Source of the DNA: Cyanophora paradoxa
Lineage: Eukaryota; Glaucocystophyceae; Cyanophorales; Cyanophoraceae
Assembly (NCBI GenBank): GCA_004431415.1
Contig: QPMI01000379.1
Span: forward strand, 1-35,189
Length of the DNA: 35,189 nucleotides
Direction: 5' to 3'
Shown here: positions 31,274-35,189 of the stretch, piece by piece
How the letters are laid out: each line of letters opens with the position of its first letter
Position numbering within the stretch: the first letter of the stretch is position 1
The notes under the pieces: model-generated
Told to the model about the DNA's origin: nothing
The model's database searches: none
What the model saw: only the letters and a program-made list of their open reading frames with translations
Made by a program: the position numbers and the translations under genes

Positions 31274-31393
31274 GCTCGAGCTTTGTGTTTGAGGAACCGG
31301 ACGAGGCGCTCTGGGCGATTGGTCTACCCCCTTCAAGCAAAACTTGCTGTAAAGCTGCCCAGGCCTAGGGCCCCCAGCATCGTCTAGCGTAGC
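31274..31393. promoter_or_regulatory. 120-bp divergent promoter, PABPN1 / IPK1
   Basis: The two ATGs (31273 minus, 31394 plus) are 120 bp apart. No TATA box or recognisable element was seen. Confidence 0.6.
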
Positions 31394-33393
31394 ATGAGCG
31401 CCGGCAGAGGCGCGGCAATTGCGCGGACCCGCGTGCCGGACTGGTCGTACAAGGCGGAGGGCGCCGAGAACCTGGCGATCCAGTACGCAGGATCGGACGA
31501 GCCGTCGCTGGTCCGTGCGCGCAATTGGATGCGCGGTTTGACGCGTACGCGCGCGACCTGCCCCGCGGACGCAGATCGGAATGGTGCTGCGCCTGCGCAA
31601 GGTGGAGAAGGGCGCCGTCTCTGTCGCGGATGAGGTCGCATTTGCGCAGCGCGTCGTCGCTCCGCTGCTGGGCCGGGAGTTCGTGTTGCCCATGGTGCCT
31701 GCACTCCCGCTGCTCTCTCCGCGGCTCTCTCCCCCGTTCGCCCCTGACCGCCCGCTCCAGGAGGTGGTGGACCTCGAAGAAAGCTTCGTGGAGGGAGTCG
31801 TCGCGGCCGTGGAAGCCGAGCGGCCCGAGCACAGGCGCCGACAGCACGCGGACGGCAGCGGGGCCGCGGCCTGCCTCCCGCAGCGCTCCGCCGTGCTCAT
31901 GCCCGACTGCACGCTCCTCCGTGGTGCGTCCTCCTCCTCGAGCTCGCCCTGCGCGCGCGTTTCCGCCGCTCACGTGCGCCGCTCGCCCGCTCGCTCGCAG
32001 GCGTCCGGGACGCGGCCGCGGATTCCCCGACCCTCTGCGTCGAAATCAAGGTCGGGCCTGGGTCCCTTCGCTGCTCGGCCACGTCCTCAGTGCGCTCGCG
32101 CCGCCCTCCGCAGCCCAAGTGGGGCTTCCTGCCATCCTCGGGCCACCTCAGCCGCGAAACGGCGCGCGCGAAGCGGCGCTTCTGCCGCTACTGCATGCAC
32201 CAGGTCCGCCCCTCTGATCTATCTGATCAATCGATCCATCCGCCTGATCTCTCTGCTCCTGATGCACCTGCGTCAGTACCTGAAGCACGGCAAGCGGCGC
32301 GCCGCCGGCGGCGGCGCCCCGCCGGACGGGGGGTACTGCCCCCTTCAGCTCTTCTCGGGGCACCCGGGGCCCATGCAGGCGCGCGCGCGCGCCGGCGTTC
32401 GTACCCCTCTCTGACTTTCGCGGGCAGGAGGCGCTGGCGGCGCTGCTTGCGAGCCCGCAGAACAATTTCCGCGTCTTCGCGGACGGGGAGTTGGTCTACG
32501 GCGAGGACGCCCAGGACGGAGGTGCGGCCCTAGAGCGGGCGGCGCGGGCGCTCCTGGGCGAGCGCAGCTGCGGGGCGGACCCCGTCGGCGCCTTCCTCGC
32601 CGCCGTCGCCGCCGCCCTCCGCGCCAGCGGCGTCCTCGACCGCGTCAAGGCCCTCCAGGCGCCCCTACCCCCCCCCCGCTCCATCCCCCCCCCGCTTCCT
32701 TCTCAGCGGGGGTACAGGAGCTGGACCGCCTGGACGTGGAGGCGGCCCGGGGCCTCTACGAGGCCCACTCCGCCGAGGCCGGGGTACGACGTTGCTCGCT
32801 CCTCCCCCGCGCAATCTCTCACGGGGGGTACCGGTGCAGGCGGAGGAGCTGCGGGGGTGGGATCCGGACACCGTCGAGGGCAAGGCGGGCCCCGAACGCT
32901 CGCAAAAATAGCGTCCCCCCGTCCCCGAGTGACGTGCGTGTACCCCGCTGCGCAGGCGGCGATGGTGCCGAGCCTGGAGCGGGTGCTGAGGGGGGAGGAG
33001 GCGCTGCCGGGGGAGGCGAGCCTGGCGGAGGCGGCGGCGCCGCGGGGCCGGGCCCTCGCCCTGGCCGCCTTCTCTCTTTCGGCCACCGCCAAGGACCTCT
33101 CCCTAATGGTGGCCCTCAGGCGGACCGAGCCGCCCGCAGCCGGCGCCGAGGCCGCGGCCGCGGGGTTTTCCTGTACCCCGCAAGGCGCGGGCCCCGGCCG
33201 GCTCCGGTCGCCGAACCTGCCGCCGCTGGCCTACAGCGTGGCGGCCGTGGACCTGGCCGTCAAGCCGCTGGCACGGGTACCGCACTACTGGGAGCTGGAC
33301 GCCAGAGTTGTGGCCCACTTCCTGACCCACGGGCCGGCCGGCCGCCAGCCCTGCTGGGGCGCGGCACCCCAGGACCACGAGCGCGCGGCATGA
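31394..33393 (+). CDS. IPK1: Inositol-pentakisphosphate 2-kinase (IPK1), about ten exons
   Basis: Phosphorylates inositol pentakisphosphate at position 2 to make phytate (InsP6). Exons: 31394-31510, 31575-31694, 31761-31923, 32001-32050, 32114-32203, 32277-32378, 32428-32658, 32718 to about 32777, 32840-32884, 32956-33393. Family signatures appear in order: GAENLAIQYAG, the ATP-site VLRLRK, the hallmark VEIKPKWGFLP (built at a splice join), FCRYCMHQYLKHGK, YCPLQLFSG, SPQNNFRVFADGELVYG, ATAKDLSLMVALR, and a final VDLAVKPLARVPHYWELDA. Length and order fit the Ins_P5_2-kin family; it looks intact. Introns after 32378, 32658 and 32884 need GC donors. Two introns end with GGGGGTAC near the acceptor. 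The stop lies 36 bp from the stop of the convergent downstream gene. Confidence 0.94.
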
Positions 33394-33429
33394 TGTTTTC
33401 TTAGAGCTAAGCTAGCTGTACTTCCCTGC

Positions 33430-34300
33430 CTAAAACTCTATGGAGACGCCCTCCGTGTCCTCGGACGCGGGGCCGGCGCCGGCGCCGGCGCCGGGGGCTG
33501 GGGCCGGGGCGGGGGCGGCGGGGGCCGGGGCGCCCGGCGGCGCGGGGCCGGAGAGGCTGGTAAGGTCTTCGGCGTCCAGGTTGCGGGCGCCCTGGACGAG
33601 AGGAGCGTCCCGCGGTCCGTCCCGTACTTGGCGAACAGGCTCTGCATCGCCGGGTCCCGCCCGCGCGAGGACGAAGGCCGCAGCGCCGTGCCCGCCATGC
33701 CCCGCCCGCGGCCCGCCGAGGGACCCAGCTTCAGCCCGGCAAGCTGCGCGCGTGCGTGTCACGCGGCGCGGCGGGCGAGGCGCGGCGCGGCGAGGTGGGT
33801 CGCGGGGCGCGCCTCGTGGGTCGGGGCCCGCGTCGGGGTCGTGGGCTTGGGCGGCTCGTCCTCGTCTGAGGATTCGATGTCCTTTGGGCGCGCCCTCCGC
33901 ACCGGCGAAGGCTGCGCCTGCGACGCCGCGACGCTGATGACCCCTGCGCGTGGCCCGTTACGTCGATCCGGCGGCCGAGCGGGCGGGCGGCTCGCCTTGC
34001 GGAACGCTCTCGAAAGTGTAGTCCGGCTCGGGTTCCGGCGGGGGCGGCGGCGCCGCTGGCGCTGAGGACGAGGACGCCGCGCCCGCGTCGGCAGGAGCGG
34101 GCTGGGCTCGCGCCGCTGACGCAGTCTTCTTCTTGGGAAACGCGGGACCGGCCGAGGGCTCGAAGACCTCGATCTCGGCCTCGTCCTGCGGAGCGATGAG
34201 CGCTCGAACGCCGCACGCGCGACGCAGGGCGGGCCCGGGCTCTGTCGCGCGCACCGACGAGTCTCCGCCTGCAACGCGGGCGTGCAGTGGTCTGCTGGCC
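33430..34300 (-). CDS. Hypothetical disordered acidic/Pro-Ala-rich protein
   Basis: Not recognised. Likely coding pieces on the minus strand: MASRPLHARVAGGD (ATG 34300); DEAEIEVFEPSAGPAFPKKK after a CCGCAG acceptor (about 34180-34125), continuing through a Ser/Ala/Pro-rich stretch to PDYTFESVPQ (about 34010); PSPVRRARPKDIESSDEDE (about 33915-33860); LKLGPSAGRGRG to MQSLFAKYGTDRG (about 33740-33620); and a Pro/Ala repeat ending SEDTEGVSIEF and TAG at 33430-33432. The pieces lie in different frames and need two or three introns, one possibly with a GC donor at GCGAGCC. The last frame change near 33600 is not explained by any intron I can place. Head-to-head with DHX35 and tail-to-tail with IPK1. 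A nuclear regulatory protein is only a guess. Confidence 0.4.
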
Positions 34301-34515
34301 ATCGGCAAACTTCGAGCGGTTTCCACCTGTATCCCCCCGGCGAGCGCTCGAACCCGGCATCCAGCTTTGCGGCGCACCCATCGGAGAGCAGCAGTATCGC
34401 AGAGCACGCGAGCCGCGCCGCGCGGCAGCGCAACGCGCTGGCGAGGAGAACGCGGAGCTCGGCTGGCGGCGGGCGCCTGAGCCCCACGCGCTAGCTACGG
34501 ATTCGGGGCGCCGAG
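34301..34515. promoter_or_regulatory. Divergent promoter region, hypothetical gene / DHX35-like gene
   Basis: 215 bp between proposed starts. A minus-strand open frame continues upstream to 34487, so the hypothetical gene could start earlier and make the shared promoter much shorter. Confidence 0.35.
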
Positions 34516-35189
34516 ATGACGTCCATGCAGAAGTTCTGGAAGCCGGGCACGATTGCGCCCGGCGTGGACATCGATCGGAACGATGGCGAGCCGGCCCCCA
34601 TCGTCTTCAACCCGAACTCGCGCCTCTCGCTGTACCAGCAGCGGCAGCGCCTGCCCATCTACAAGTGCCGTGCGTCGCTCGCGCGGCCCCGCGGCGGCCC
34701 GCGCGGCTGCGAACCTTCCCGCAGGCGATGCGTTCCTGTACATGGTCGAGACGTACCGCGCGGTGGTTATCGTGGGACAGACGGGCTCCGGCAAGACGAC
34801 GCGTGCGTGCGGCGTTCGCGCGGCGGCTTCGCCAGTGTCGGCCGCGGCCGAACGCGGGACGCGGGCGCAGAGATCCCACAGTACCTGCACGAGGCCGGCT
34901 GGACGGCGGGAAACCGCATGGTGGCCTGCACGCAGCCGCGGCGCATCGCCGCCATCACCGTCGCCCAGCGCGTCGCCGAGGAGATGGGCTGCGGCCTCGG
35001 CACCGAGGCGCGCCGCCCCCGCGCTCGGAAACGAGCCGTTCGAGCTCGGATCGGCGCTCGCTCACGCGCCGCGGCGCCGGCCGGCCGTAGGTTGGCTACT
35101 GCGTGCGCTTCGACGAGAAGTGGGACCCCGAGAAGACGCGGATCAAATTCGTCACCGACGGCATGCTCCTGCGCGGTGCGCCCGGCGCG
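34516..35189 (+). CDS. DHX35: DEAH-box RNA helicase, DHX35-like, 3' partial
   Basis: Exons 34516-34666, 34725-34802, 34871-35007, 35091-35175; the gene continues beyond the window. The N-terminus MTSMQKFWKPGTIAPGVDI and QQRQRLPIYK match the short leader that distinguishes DHX35 from other DEAH helicases. Then FLYMVETYRAVVIVGQTGSGKTT (motif I, Walker A GQTGSGKT), QIPQYLHEAGW (the Gln is built across the splice), TQPRRIAAITVAQRVAEEMG (motif Ia), VGYCVRFDEKWD and KFVTDGMLLR (motif Ib). The DEAH box itself lies downstream of the window. DHX35 is associated with late-stage spliceosomes. Introns 34667-34724 and 35008-35090 need GC donors; the first of these is less certain because the joined residue (Cys) is not constrained by the family. 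Confidence 0.9.
   Translation, partial: MTSMQKFWKPGTIAPGVDIDRNDGEPAPIVFNPNSRLSLYQQRQRLPIYKCRASLARPRGGPRGCEPSRRRCVPVHGRDVPRGGYRGTDGLRQDDACVRRSRGGFASVGRGRTRDAGAEIPQYLHEAGWTAGNRMVACTQPRRIAAITVAQRVAEEMGCGLGTEARRPRARKRAVRARIGARSRAAAPAGRRLATACASTRSGTPRRRGSNSSPTACSCAVRPA

Overview
The window is nuclear DNA of a eukaryote with a very GC-rich genome. Every recognisable protein is broken into many exons by short introns (mostly about 45-100 nt), and the exons rejoin into conserved eukaryotic families. The gene at 28378-29775 encodes a thylakoid-lumen pentapeptide protein whose presequence looks like a simple chloroplast transit peptide followed by a lumen-targeting segment. That makes a photosynthetic protist likely, perhaps a green-lineage microalga; I cannot name the lineage from one window. 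A striking share of introns must use a GC rather than GT donor for the reading frame to hold.

Layout. 1-3075 (+): TKL-type protein kinase with a long disordered acidic N-terminus, cut by the window edge. 3736-9901 (-): a large NACHT NTPase followed by many HEAT-like helical repeats, an NLR-like STAND architecture. 10211-16040 (+): a P1B copper-transporting ATPase with six N-terminal metal-binding-type repeats. 16041-22740: a gene-poor, less GC-rich block holding a poly(A)-tailed retroposed insertion, two inverted copies of a palindromic MITE-like element, and a non-autonomous LTR element with two 377-bp LTRs and a 4-bp target duplication. 22741-24187 (+): a short secreted/membrane protein with a possible frame break. 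24471-27098 (-): F-box protein. About 27100-28259 (-): protein with a PCF11-type CID domain. 28378-29775 (+): lumenal pentapeptide protein. 30250-31273 (-): nuclear poly(A)-binding protein PABPN1. 31394-33393 (+): inositol-pentakisphosphate 2-kinase IPK1. 33430-34300 (-): disordered protein of unknown function. 34516-end (+): DHX35-like DEAH RNA helicase, cut by the window edge.

Genes largely alternate in strand, giving four head-to-head pairs with start codons 118-309 bp apart. Housekeeping functions in mRNA 3' end processing and binding (CID protein, PABPN1), splicing-type helicase activity (DHX35), inositol phosphate synthesis and copper transport sit side by side; I see no operon-like logic beyond shared promoters.

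The most unusual items are the NACHT-HEAT gene, the high frequency of GC-AG introns, the mobile-element cluster, and a set of short palindromic words (GAATTCGAA and TCATGATCA) that recur far above expectation in the non-coding DNA. All exon borders were set by eye from protein-family continuity and splice dinucleotides; no alignment or transcript data were available.
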